Assembly (NCBI GenBank): GCA_037954235.1
Contig: JBBMOA010000013.1
Span: forward strand, 21,629,001 to 21,693,000
Length of the DNA: 64,000 bases
DNA from: Aulostomus chinensis
Lineage: Eukaryota; Chordata; Actinopteri; Syngnathiformes; Aulostomidae
Direction of reading: 5' to 3'
Part shown: positions 46,501-58,034 of the stretch, in pieces
Numbering within the stretch: the first letter of the stretch is position 1
Layout of the letters: every line of letters begins with the position of its first letter
Program-made: the position numbers and the translations under genes
Notes under the pieces: model-generated
The model's database searches: none
What the model was told of the DNA's origin: nothing
The model's input: the letters and a program-made list of their open reading frames with translations, nothing else

Positions 46501-47143
46501 CCAACGTTACAATATTCATCCTCTTTATGAAATCTCGTCCAAAGATTTAAAGATATCTCCGATGCTCACTAATTCCAAGGGTAACTATTACGATACATAT
46601 ACGTTCGAGTTCTTCTTGTAAACATAAAAAGGGAGAACGTTTTTAAAACAGGTATCAAGTAAATTATGATCACCCCAGGAGTCAATTTTAATGTATGTGG
46701 AATAGAGCGAAAGGAAAGAATTTTCCTAGAAGATTATTTATTAGGGCCGGAGCCTGAAGGTACTACCCCTATTATGTTTGTTCCATTTCTTTTTCCCCCT
46801 CTCTGTCTCTTTGACAGAAATTAGATTTTGTATACATTCATTTTCAAATTGATGTTTCAATGTCAGAGGAAGCCCGATTCTATCCCATCTTTTCTAGGTT
46901 ATCTCTATCCTCAAGTAAAAAATAATTTAAAAAAAATTGTGACTAATTACAGTCTGCTGCTGATAATTTTCATGAATGTGTTACCTCAGTCCCTTTTGAA
47001 TTTTTTTCCCTCCAATAAAACATCAATCTTAACATTTGACTGCTCAGCCCAGATGATGCTTGGTATTAATCATCTATTCAAAAATTGTAGCTTATCATTA
47101 AAAATAAAACACAATGATACAGGATGACTATGTTCAAGCAAGA
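46501..47143. other. Intergenic between aurkb and fbxl12
   Basis: AT-rich sequence lies between the aurkb promoter and the fbxl12 polyadenylation signal. A plus-strand frame of 99 residues at 46828-47127 has no family features. Nothing else was recognised. Confidence 0.5.
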
Positions 47144-48064
47144 TTTATTCACACCGTTTCTCATTTGTAATGTCATCTGTCTAAAAATGTGCTTTGTATG
47201 CAACACAATTCTCTTGAGGACACAGATTCGCAACTCATCCCCTCTTTTCCCCTCATCTACACAGAACACAGATGTAACATTTAATTTTGAATTTCTAAAA
47301 CTCGTATAGGAAAAAAGATTAAAAAGAAAAGATGAAAATTGTACACAACAAAAAAATAGCATATTGAAATATGTCATTTGGTAACACAAAAACAAACATC
47401 TGCTCTCACATTAAACAGGAAACAGGTGGATCATTGCCAACAGTGAGTTACAACTCTTGTGGTCAAAACCCGCTAAGGAGTTTATAGTCAAGCAGTAACA
47501 ATTCAACATTTTCTTTTAAAACTGCATTTCAGTGAAAGATATTATCAGAACCAAGAGAATTTTAGTTAATGTGTGCAATCAAGAGATTTGTCTGCTGAGA
47601 AGAACAGTTGGCAATTTGTTGATATACCCAAGAATTATCTGTTTAGTAGCTCTCCCTTTGACATCTAAATACTGCAAATCAATGAGCAAGACTGTTTTGT
47701 AGCAAGAATTATTTTTTATATTTTCCATTTTATTTCCTTGCTATTTTGTCCAACAGCAGACACTCCTGACTAGTCATTAATTTATAGACCTCTTTTGTTT
47801 TAATTTTTCAGAAAATGTACCATATCACAATATATTATATAACTCACTTTAAAAGCAAACCGTTAATTACATCTGAAAATGTGTATTTTGTAAAAATTTT
47901 TCTTTTTTTGAGTATTATTTGAACATGTGCAGCCTTATATGAATGTACAGTGACTTATAATAAAAAAAAACCTCCCTTGATATATTTATATCACTGCATA
48001 AAATGGCTTATGCCTTTGTAACAGAAGATTCATATTGACTACAGCTTTACAATGAATGCTTCAT
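47144..48064 (-). other. fbxl12 3' UTR with polyadenylation signal
   Basis: AATAAA on the minus strand at 47144-47149 lies about 915 nt past the stop codon. The region between is AT-rich, as expected for a 3' UTR. A 105-residue minus-strand frame here (47078-47395) shows only Phe/Cys-rich low-complexity sequence and is not called. Confidence 0.5.
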
Positions 48065-49700
48065 TTAGTCTGAATTTCTCTGAACAGTACAGTTGGTAAA
48101 AATTAGTGTGCAGCATGGCAGCAGAGCAGCCAGGGAGCGACGCAAACTATCTAGCTTATTCTCATCACTGCTGTTTTCTCCATCAGCAGCTTCTTCTCTC
48201 TCCTGCTCCTCTTCACCTTCTCCCTCTCCCTCCTCCACCGGTGGACACTGCCGGGGCTGGAAGATCACATCCAAAAACTCCAGCCTGTGGAGTCCACGAA
48301 GCATTCTACAACTCCGCACTATCTGCAGCTCGCTGACTGTGCAGGCCTTCAGGCACAGACGCTTCAGGTCCTTCAGACGGCTGGTGCAGAGCAAGCCTGG
48401 TCCCACCTCCTTACCACCCAGGCTCAGTTCCTCCAGACCAAGCCATCCAGCCCCTAACCCCAAGGAGGCCATCTGTAAGTGGTAACCCTGACCCCCAGTA
48501 ATGCCAATTTCCAGAGACTTGAGCCGGAATAGCCCTTCCACACCACAGATGCCATCCTTGGCCGCACAGCTCCTGAGCCCATTAGCAGTTATGCGAAATG
48601 CATCGCGCAACTCTAAACGACTGAGCCTCTCCCATGATGTAAGGCTCTGCAGGTGCTGGTCCGTGAAGGAGGGAACATGGTTAAGGACTAACCTCTCAAT
48701 TGAAATTCCGAATGGGGTACCAAGCCCTTTTCCTTTCTGTTGAGCACCAACACTGGAGGTGGCTTCTGCGCTTTCTTGGGGGCAAGAGGATGGAGCAGGC
48801 AGGGTCTGGTTGAAAAAACCACGAGGAAGCTCACAGCCACACAGCTCCAGCACCTTCAAAGATGGAGGTAGGAACTTGCAACTGGGAAGGCTTCTCAGGT
48901 CTGCATGCAGAAGGTAAAGCCTACTCAGACGAGGGCACTTTGTGGACAAGGCTCTGAGCCAAGACTTGGAGAGGAAAGTGCCTCCTCGGGCAGAAAGCAG
49001 CAAACCGCGCAAGCGTAGACACCGCAGTCCACAACCCAGGTACTGGCGCAGCAGCACCCAAAGTATGCGAGATGTCACCTAACACACAATGGAAACAGAT
49101 GGTCACACATCACACAATAGAAGTGTTGAAAGTGGGGGATGGGAGTCAAAAATAGAGACACTGTCAAATAATATTTGCTCAGACATAACCATGATAAAAT
49201 AGCATTTACCAAGACAGAGACTTATGGCACAGCTCATTTAATACAAAAAAGCAATTGTGTTTTTACATAATGCATAAGAAGCAAGGAAGAACATAATTTA
49301 AAATTCTGACTTAAATGTTGAAAATCGAAAAAGAAATAGAGAGGTTAATTTCGGCCACATTAATGAGTAAAACCTGATGAATAGAACCATTCTTACCCCT
49401 TTCCATGCTGTCAGATCGACAAGTCTCCAAAGTCTTTGGTCTTTCACAAGGCGTTTCCATCTCTTGCACACTCTGAGACGACACCGTAAAACACAATAAA
49501 CAACAAAGATCATGTGACAGGAGTCAGGGGTAATGAGTTTTTTCTTCACAAGACGGACAACTGGTAAAATACACGACCACTAATTTGAATTAATCTTACC
49601 TTCCCGCTCTGACCAGCTCCCTTACGCTTAAATATGACAACACATCGATTAAAATGTTTTCTGGAAAGTAGTCTAGATTATAAGCTTTAAATTCATCCAT
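48065..49700 (-). CDS. fbxl12: F-box and leucine-rich repeat protein 12
   Basis: Three exons, 49600-49700, 49397-49472 and 48065-49078 (1191 nt, 396 aa). The F-box lies at about residues 8-55 (FPENILIDVLSYLSVREL, VCKRWKRLVKDQRLWR), followed by a chain of leucine-rich repeats (CPRLSRLYLLHADL, SLKVLELCGCELP, LSRLELRDAF, GLEELSLGGKEVG). The motif LRALSTKCPRLSRL with ADL fits FBXL12. The human protein is 326 aa. The extra length here includes an acidic insert of Glu/Gly between about 48180 and 48250 and a Ser/Pro-rich loop near 48740-48800. FBXL12 is the substrate-recognition subunit of an SCF (SKP1-CUL1) ubiquitin ligase. It is transcribed divergently from cops6, whose start codon is 308 bp away. 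Confidence 0.88.
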
Positions 49701-50007
49701 TTTGTAAACAAAACAGTTTAACCATGCACACGGACGCTTATCCCAAGCACACAGATTGTGCCCGGATCAGGAATCCGTAGGAAACAGCTGCCCATCGACT
49801 GTAGGACCTAACGTTAGCTTGTACGTCTTCGTATAGAGTATAGCATGCCTCAGAAAAAGCGTGTCATATTAGTTTTGAACACCTGTTAAATTCATAACAG
49901 TGAATATGCGACAAATTATATTTTGAAGACATTTAAGCGGAAAGATATTGCCACCTATCGTATGTTAAGAGAACACCCCACTGCGCACGCGCGATTTACC
50001 GGACAAG
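49701..50007. promoter_or_regulatory. Divergent fbxl12/cops6 promoter
   Basis: The two start codons are separated by 307 bp. An exact NRF1 site, TGCGCACGCGCG, lies at 49982-49993. A YY1-type word, CAAGATGGCGAC, spans the cops6 start codon at 50004-50015. No TATA box is evident. This is the usual make-up of housekeeping bidirectional promoters. Confidence 0.65.
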
Positions 50008-53000
50008 ATGGCGACTAGCAATGGTGGAGGAATGGAAGTGGACGGGGCAGGCGAGTATTTATCATATATATTAATAATTCTACAAGTTATCAACCCGAAT
50101 CTTGGTACAAACTGTATCAGATACTTAATTATTGTGTCATTCGTGGTCTCATGTGACGTATTAGTGGGTTTGGAGTGGGCAGAGAGCGCGCTTGCTGACA
50201 TAAGCGGGTTAAGTTAACGTAATTTTACACGGCTCTGCTATGAAGCTGTCAATAAAAACAATTGTTTCAGACAGAGTTTCTGTCTTCTGATTAACCGGGT
50301 TTTCAAAAGCGGTGTTAACTCGTGTACGGATATGAATGGTTTAGTTATAGTCAAGCAGATCATTCTCAAAATCTTATTATAATGAAGGTAATTAGCGGTG
50401 GATACGACATTATCGCGATGCTTTGCTCACGATAACTACCTTATCTCATTACAGCGATTCTGCCTTAGTCAGTGTATTGTAAAGTCTACTATACATATCC
50501 TCATTTGCATAACGATTGAAGAAACTTCCCTGAAAAAGCAGGAATTATGTCTGTATTTACTGTAATTTGATGTCATTTTCTGAGAAGTTGAAAAACTGAA
50601 TCTTAGCTTACAAGTTGTCTTTGCTGCAAACACACTTGCATAATACTACTTGTCATAATGATATGAGATAATGGTATAGCGTGAATTTGTTTGTACCACC
50701 AGCTGTTGTAATAAAAGCAGGGATAATTGGTACAGTTGTGTTAATGCAGAGACAAAGTATCAAGACATACTGTGGTTTAACTTCATCGCCCCGCCCTTGA
50801 AAGTGATAGGATACATGTCTGATGTGTCATTAAACAATGCGGACAAATGAGACAGAAGAGTAGAGGAATGGTTACTTTTTATAAGTGGCCGTTGTCATAT
50901 TATTCGATTTTTAGGACAGTATTAATATGCATTCATTTTGATGTCTTTTTGTGACGAAGATATGTATAATTGTAGCTTGTTTCTGTTGTCTTGTGTAAAA
51001 ATATGGTTTGGCGTTTTTATTATGATAAGCATGAGTTATCGTGTTTGTGTTTCTGTATGACTGTAGCCAGCCCCAGTGTTATGGCCTCAGGGGTCACCGG
51101 GAGCGTTTCTGTGGCCTTACACCCCCTGGTTATTCTCAATATATCTGACCACTGGATACGCATTCGCTCGCAGGAGGGACGACCAATGCAGGGTATGTTT
51201 GAAAGCAACTATAGCCAAGAAAAGCGGCATGTAAGGAGTTATAGTATACTGTTGTTGTCTAGTAATTATTGTTGATGTCTTTTTGTCTTGTTTGTCCGGC
51301 TTTTCAGTGATTGGAGCCCTAATCGGGAAGCAGGAAGGTAGAAACATTGAGGTGATGAACTCCTTTGAACTGCTCTCGCACACAATAGACCATCGAGTGC
51401 ACATTGACAAGGAGTACTACTACACCAAGGAGGAACAATGTGAGTGTAGTGTAGTCAGTGTCATGCTGTGGCAGGACTGAGAAAACCATTAAAATATCTT
51501 CTCATTCTTGCTTTTTGTTTCCTCTGATGGGCTGAGATTGTGATTATCCTGTCTGATAGTAGTACATGTAGCCATCGTAGATGTTCTCTAATGTCTCCCA
51601 TAACCTCGTAGTTAAACAGGTCTTCAAAGACATGGAGTTCTTGGGCTGGTACACTACAGGTGGTCCCCCTGATCCATCAGATATTCACATTCACAAGCAG
51701 GTAGGTTAAAGGTGCTTTGGGATGATGCGTCAGGTAGTGTTTACTCTCAAAGCATCCAATAGAGTGTCGCAGGAATGATGTATTTCTGTCGTTAAAAAAG
51801 GGGATTTTTACATTAAATCTAAGATTTCTCATAAATAATATCTGTGACAATCTGAATAAGATGTTTATGAGGCCTACTCCTAGACTGCGTAGTTTCATTT
51901 AGCCACTTGTTAATGACCACTGTTTGAAAAACATATAAACACTATGAAACTCATAATTCTGGTATTTACAAACATATTTTATTTATACGTAGAAGAAAAC
52001 ATAAAAATATATGGAGTAAGTGTGAGCCACGGACCTTATTTCAGGCATTTAGTCAACTGAAAAACGTATCGACTGTTAGACAAGGGAAGAACCAGGCAAC
52101 CTTGTATCTGTGTAGGGCTCATTCCTTCAGCACTTTATAAAGAGATGCTATTTAATGAATTATCATTTCCCTCTCCTGCCAGGTATGCGAGATCATTGAG
52201 AGTCCTCTCTTCCTCAAGCTCAACCCAATGACCAAACATACTGATGTGAGTGGTTTTAACTTTTCTCTTCTCGATAATCAGACATTAGTGAAAGGTATAA
52301 ATGTTCAGTTGGTCTCACCAATGTCAATTTTTTTCCTCCAGCTTCCTGTTAGCGTATATGAATCTGTGATTGACATCATCAGTGGCGAGGTATTCTTGAC
52401 ATTTAACATCCGCATTGTATCATCGTTCAATGGTAGATAAACTCACTGCTTCCATTTCGTCAGGTGAGGAGCTGTATAAATGATTGAAAATAGTAGACAT
52501 TCTGTCTTTTTCTTGAATTTAAATCCAGGCTACGATGCTGTTTGCTGAGCTGACGTACACTCTGGCCACAGAGGAAGCGGAGAGAATCGGTGTAGATCAT
52601 GTAGCTCGGATGACAGCTACAGGCACTGGAGAAAACTCAACAGGTAGGAGAGGCTGCCACAGCCAGTTAGCATTCGCTTCAGTAAAACTTTTAACTGAAC
52701 TGTGTCTGTGTTTGTGACAGTTGCTGAACACCTCATCGCCCAGCACAGTGCGATAAAGATGCTCCACAGCCGGGTGAAGATCATTTTAGAGTACGTTAAA
52801 GCTGTGGAAGCAGGTAAGAGGTCGTTTAACAGGCCAGTGAGTGCAAAGAATGTGTGGTACACAGCTGTTTCCTCTCCTCACATCATTACAGGAAGCCCCT
52901 TTAAACACACATCCTGGATTACAAGCCCTGTTTGATCGTCTCTTAACCTCGCTGGTTGGTTAAACTCAGATCACCTTTTTGTACCACAGGAGAGGTGCCG

Positions 53001-53553
53001 TTCAACCACGAGATCCTGCGAGAAGCTAATGCCCTGTGCCACAGACTGCCTGTCCTCAGCACCACGAAATTCAAAACGGATTTCTACGATGTAAGTGAGA
53101 TTTTTCATGTTCATGTCTGCTAGTAAAGGCTCTGAGGATGACGTTAGTTATGAGGATTAGGCTGGCATTATTTCTAATTTTCTTATGCTCCACAAATCTG
53201 CTGAAAAGACCTTAGGCTCTCAGTTCATCTCAGCCTTGACTCCATTTATTCCCCCTGAGGATATAAATGTAGCTTCATTTTATTTTCCAAAACAGACGAA
53301 CACTGTATTTTACAGGGTTGATTATGTTGGTATGCAGTGATTATGTTACAATCAATGTTTTTAGCTCCAGAATGGAATGCTTTCTAAAAACTGTGCATCT
53401 GTTTCCCTGCAGCAATGTAATGATGTGGGCCTCATGGCCTACTTAGGCACCATCACCAAGACCTGCAACAGTATGAACCAGTTCATCAACAAGTTCAACG
53501 TCCTGTACGACAGACAGGGCATCGGCCGAAGGATGAGAGGACTCTTCTTCTGA
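50008..53553 (+). CDS. cops6: COP9 signalosome subunit 6
   Basis: Ten exons total 951 nt (316 aa): 50008-50050, 51067-51192, 51308-51439, 51612-51700, 52183-52245, 52342-52389, 52529-52643, 52721-52813, 52990-53090, 53413-53553. The product begins MATSNGGGMEVDG and ends RRMRGLFF. The MPN domain covers about residues 25-155 (VALHPLVILNISDHWIR, IGALIGKQEG, FLGWYTTGGPPDPSD). The JAMM zinc-binding residues found in COPS5 are absent, so this is a catalytically inactive MPN- subunit. The C-terminal helices follow. The signalosome removes NEDD8 from cullins and so controls SCF ligases. Exon 1 appears to use a GC donor (CAG|GCGAGT). A GT donor 4 nt further with a shifted acceptor would also keep frame but alter two residues. 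A polyadenylation signal AATAAA is at 53880-53885. Confidence 0.96.
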
Positions 53554-53635
53554 GCTGGAAGTTTGCTGAAGCAGAGATAAACAAGCACTGCAGTTCCTCT
53601 TCTCTGATTTGTCTTCTGTTTTTTTTTTTTTTCTC

Positions 53636-53640
<5 letters not shown>

Positions 53641-53669
<29 letters not shown>
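53641..53669. repeat. T29 homopolymer in the cops6 3' UTR
   Basis: Together with a shorter T-run at 53619-53632, this lies about 90 bp after the cops6 stop codon. It generates a poly-Lys frame on the minus strand that is not a gene. Confidence 0.9.
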
Positions 53670-53673
<4 letters not shown>

Positions 53674-53879
53674 GGTCAACTAAACCAACCGTAGCTTTTC
53701 AAAACAGTTTCAGCCACAAGTGTATCCAAAAGCACTTAATTACAGCATTCAGTAATGTAAACAGAAAGAGAACTGCACAGTTGTGGGTTCTTTCTTGGGT
53801 GTGCACAGCAACGAATCCACTGTACATGAACATTATAATATTTTACCTGTTTGTTTTATTGTTTGATGTTTCTGTATGT

Positions 53880-53885
53880 AATAAA
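53880..53885 (+). terminator. cops6 polyadenylation signal
   Basis: The canonical AATAAA lies 327 nt past the stop codon. TATCTA repeats follow at 53940-54000. Confidence 0.65.
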
Positions 53886-54197
53886 TGATCTGCTGTTTTT
53901 TTCATGGGATTTTGAATCTTATTCGATACACACTCACATATCTATATATTCCTACAGTATATCTATATCTATCTATATACAGATATAGATATATATATAT
54001 AAGCCTATATTATAAAAGATGGTAGAATGAAAACATCTTGACACTGTAAACCAGGGGTCATGTCACCACCCAGAAGTCATTTGGGGTCTTCCAGGTGAGC
54101 CTCAGCAAGATGAGGAGAGAATTGTTTGATTTTCAGGTCAGTTCTTTACACAATGACAAGAATACATAAAACAATAGAAGTCCGTCCGTCCGTAGTA

Positions 54198-54238
54198 CTA
54201 CTACTACTACTAAAACTACTACTACTACTACTAATAAC
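54198..54238. repeat. (CTA)n tract at the 3' end of the LINE-like element
   Basis: CTA units, with two interruptions, directly abut the element at 54245-54571. On the element's sense strand they read TAG repeats, consistent with a simple-repeat LINE tail. Confidence 0.8.
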
Positions 54239-54244
54239 AATCCT

Positions 54245-54571
54245 GTTAAGGGTCGCGGGGAGGCTGGAGCTGGCAGCCTTCGGGCGAGAGGTGGGGTTCA
54301 CCCTGGACAGGTCACCAGTCCATCACAGGGCCAACGCATAGAGACAGACAACCATTCACACTCACAGTCACACCTACGGTCAATTTAGAGTATCAATCAG
54401 CCTCGTCCCCTCTTGATGTCTTTGGACTGTGGGAGGAAGCTGGAGTACCAGAGAGAACCCACACAGGAACAGGGAGAACATGCAGACTCCACACAGAAAG
54501 ACCCAGTACTCAAACCTGGAACCTTCTTGCTGTGAGGTGACAGTGCAGACCACTGCACCACCGTGCCACCC
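54245..54571 (-). mobile_element. L2-clade LINE 3' fragment (or LINE-tailed SINE)
   Basis: On the minus strand the segment starts with GGTGGCACGGTGGTGCAGTG and passes through a conserved GGAGTCTGCATGTTCTCCC-type block. It ends with GGACTGGTGACCTGTCCAGG and CTCCAGCCTCCCCGCGACCC. These are the familiar words of fish L2/Maui-type repeats. The tail matches that of the SINE at 9549-9807, and a CTA repeat lies at its 3' end. Confidence 0.75.
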
Positions 54572-55636
54572 ACAATAGAAGTCAATTGAGTAGTAAAAGC
54601 TAAAATTGAAAAAAATTGAACCTCAAATATATGCTGTAAACCAGGAAAATACTGGAACCAAAATGTTGACAGGAAAAAAGTGACAAATCTTAAGTAGAAA
54701 AACTTGAAGCTACAAAAAAAGCTAATCAAATAAAAGCTGCAATTTAAATTTTTAAAGAACTCTTTGATAATAATAATAAAAGGAACCAAGAGACGATTTA
54801 ACAACACAAAGCTGAGGACTGGCACCAAAAAAAAAAAAAAAAAAAAAAAAGTTTAAAGAGACAAAATGCTAAAAGAAAAAAACCTAACTTAAATGAAGCC
54901 TAAAAAACAAGCACAATGCTTGGTGATGAATCAATATTTCTGAGGGTTAGATCAGTGATACTGGATGGAAAATATTTCCAGATATTGTACATTGAGCAAA
55001 ATCACTGTAAATGAGGGTCTGTGGCTTATTGCAACTGATGTAGTTTAAAAAGTTGACGTCAGCGGTCTTTATAGTCTTAACAACACACCACGTATTAAAG
55101 AGAGGAAAGACGACCCACCGCCAAAAACCCTTTAACAAGCACATCCTCGTCATCATGTTTTGAAGTGAATCGTATTGAAGGTGGCAGTCATAGGTGAGCA
55201 TGTTCAGAGAATCAGAAAGTTTGAGAACCTCTGCTTTAGACAGCACAGAAGTTACAAAATGTCAGACCAGCACTTTTAAATGAGCCTGTGAAGGTCTGAT
55301 GCAGCTTTAATTGTTAGGAGTCAAGAGTGTTTGCTTGTTTTTTGAAGTCGTGTCCCTGCTGTTTGATTGCCTCTCAGGGTTTGGACAGACATGCATACAC
55401 AGCAGGAGGGGAGGGGCGAGGAGACTTATAGGTCTTGAGGTATAGGTTTAGAGTCAAGAGTCAGCGTTTATAAGGGTATTAAATGTACAGAGACTTGATG
55501 TAATGACCCCCAGCTGCAGGCTGGCACCTCAGCTTTACTAAACTTAGTTTACCTGCCATGTGGCACTAGGAGGAGCTTCCTTGCACAATTTAAAGAGTGT
55601 GTTCAAAGTGAAGATAAGAGTCATTCGTGTTGACAT
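54572..55636. other. Intergenic between cops6 and actinodin
   Basis: AT-rich sequence contains a poly-A run (about 54825-54850). No gene was recognised. A minus-strand 99-residue frame at 54947-55246 is Cys/Phe-rich without family features. Confidence 0.5.
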
Positions 55637-55642
55637 TTTATT
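55637..55642 (-). terminator. Probable actinodin polyadenylation signal
   Basis: AATAAA on the minus strand lies about 206 nt past the actinodin stop codon. Confidence 0.5.
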
Positions 55643-55847
55643 GTCATTATTATTCAGAATCATGTGCATTGCATGCTCGTGTTGACTGAAAACTGCCTTT
55701 ATACATGCTGAGAAAGAAAAGCATATAGCAAAAAACATTTACAGTTGCCAATTTAGTAAGCTGAGCTCCTCAAAATGTGCAATGCTTTCAATCAAAGTCT
55801 TTTTCATTCACAGAGAAACTCCTGTCCTCTGACACGTCCAGGATGTC

Positions 55848-57750
55848 CTACTCGCTGTCCTCTGCAGGCTCATCAGCAGCAGCAGCGTCAGGCTGAGGGT
55901 ACTGGAAGCGGACCGGGTCATAAAGGTCATCCCTGGGGTCGTACGGGACAGGGTGGTAATAAGGGTAAGGGTACAGGCCTACTTTCTTCTCAATGGGAGC
56001 AGGAGGTGCTGGCTCCTCCTCAGGTTCCTCCTTCTCTTCCTCTACAAGAGGTGGAGGTGGTGGGGGTGGGGGAACCACAATCCCCTTAACTGGCCTAGGT
56101 GGGTGGTCAATCAGGCAGTCGGGGTCCCAGTAGGGATCACAATCGTATTCCATTCCCTTGAAGATGCGGATAGGAGCTGGGGGAGATTTCTTTACAAAGA
56201 CTGGTGGAGGTGGAGCAGACTTCTTTGGGGGAGGGGGAGGTGGTTGGGGCACTGCGACTGGGGCAGGCGGTGCTTTCTTTGGAGCACAGTGAGGGTGGTA
56301 TCGGGGGTCGCAGAGCACAGGCACAGCACCAGTGGGCATGTAGACAATATGGGGCTTGCAGAGGGGGTCCTTCCTGTTGCACAGGTAGAGAACATCCGCC
56401 TGTGAGATCACTGGAGCAGCAGGAAGAGGTGGATGTGGGGTCTTTGGGGGGTCTGTGGGCTTTGGGACACCTTTCATAGGAGGAGGAGGCGGAGGAGGAA
56501 TAACGACTTTGCATTTCTTGTCCGTGGCTGGGTCACACATGATCATGGGCACTCCCAGTTTGCTCTGGAAATAGGAGGCGTCAGGGCCGTAGGTGTGTTC
56601 CAGGTACCTCATCTGCTGGTAGAGCATCCGCAGCTTGTCGATCTCATAGAGCTGAAGGGTGCAGGAAAAAAAACAAAACTGCTTAAGATGATAAATTTTC
56701 CCAAGACAATACCAACACTAAGGAATCTTTGCTGGAGATAATACAGAATACATATTTGTCATTGGATCCCATAGGCAGTCAACTATTAAGCCGTACTAAC
56801 CTAATAATTCTCTTTTTCATAGCCTCAGACTACACCAAATACATAGAATTATTCTTTGACTAATTTCTGAGTCTTACAAAGAAGGAAAAAGTGTAAATTA
56901 CCCCTCAAACTACTGTATCTCTCAACCATGTGCATCTTGAGCGCATCCACTGAGGTTGTCCTACGGAAACATTCTTCGATAGATTATTTCCTTTCACTTG
57001 CTGAGCCTCGCTGAAACTCTCTGGACGCACTCAGGTAATAAGGTGAGGTTCACCATACCCTTTGAAAACCTCCGGTGTATATGACAGTAAAGGGACGATT
57101 GAAGTGATCAACGTTTTCAGCTTCAAGCGTCCTGTTTTTCATCAGAAATATCTTCGCCAGCTTACCTCCTCAAACCTCATCCAGTAACTCCCACAATTTG
57201 TGTCATTTTTAAGAGCGTTAATGGTGACGCAGTGATCATTTTGACCTCATTTGCAAAAGTTGCTGGTCCGATGTGCAGCCGCATGTTAACTATCAACGTC
57301 ACTCATACTGAGTCAATTTCCTTGCTCCTCTCCTACACTGGCATAGGAGGATTCCATTTTACCCCTGGTAACCCACGAGTCAAAGAACATTAACAGGTAA
57401 TGCTAGCTGTTTTCACTATATGCTGATACTGCAGCTGTAAAATCAGTTTCCCACTAAATAAGTCTTTTCTATCAACTATTGAAATCCTATAACCAGATTA
57501 AGGGGTCTCTGTGGAATCTCAACACATGCAGTGTGTCTCACCCCCTCGGTGTGACCGATGCTGCTGTAGTAGCGGTAGTACGACTGGAAGTCTGGGTTGC
57601 CCCTGTACCATCTGGGGTCCACGTTTCGCTTCGGTCTGGAGTGAGTCAGAAAGTCATTTGCTTTGTCAGAGCCAAGGCTGACACCCCTGACAGGAACCAT
57701 CTCTGCTGAACGAGTGGAGAAGATCACACTTATTCCCTTAAAACACATAT

Positions 57751-57812
<62 letters not shown>

Positions 57813-58034
57813 CATCTCATCACTGCAGGCCACAGTTCATTGGATTTACCTTCTTGCTTGATGGAGCTCAGCAAGGATTTAGCCTCCAGTCGGCCTGCAA
57901 GAGGAAAAACATGATTCATACTGTTTTAATCACATAATCTTGATCCATGTTTCATCAGTTGCATATTCGAGAATCCAACCTGGAAGCCATGTTAGACAGC
58001 ACAGAGTCCCCGCCAGCCACAATGTAGAAATCAT
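55848..58034 (-). CDS. Actinodin (fin actinotrichia protein)
   Basis: Four exons, 57980-58034, 57850-57894, 57542-57702 and 55848-56651 (1065 nt, 354 aa). An N-terminal signal peptide (MISTLWLAGTLCCLTWLPG) is followed by a short linker and a dibasic RPKR furin-type site. Next comes the conserved block NVDPRWYRGNPDFQSYYRYY and SSIGHTEGLYEIDKLRML. The large last exon is Pro-rich and carries four short Cys-pair modules: CDPATDKKC, CNRKDPLC, CDPRYHPHC and CDPYWDPDC. Proline runs and an acidic Glu-rich stretch near the C-terminus separate or follow them. These features match the actinodin family, secreted proteins needed to build actinotrichia, the collagenous fibres of the fin fold; tetrapods have lost the family. 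Which paralogue (and1-and4) this is cannot be settled here. Exon 3 has a tandem NAGNAG acceptor, adding an optional Ala. Confidence 0.87.
57753..57811. repeat. (AC)29 microsatellite in actinodin intron 2
   Basis: This is a dinucleotide tract between exons 57850-57894 and 57542-57702. It produces Thr-His and Cys-Val repeat frames that are not genes. Confidence 0.97.
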
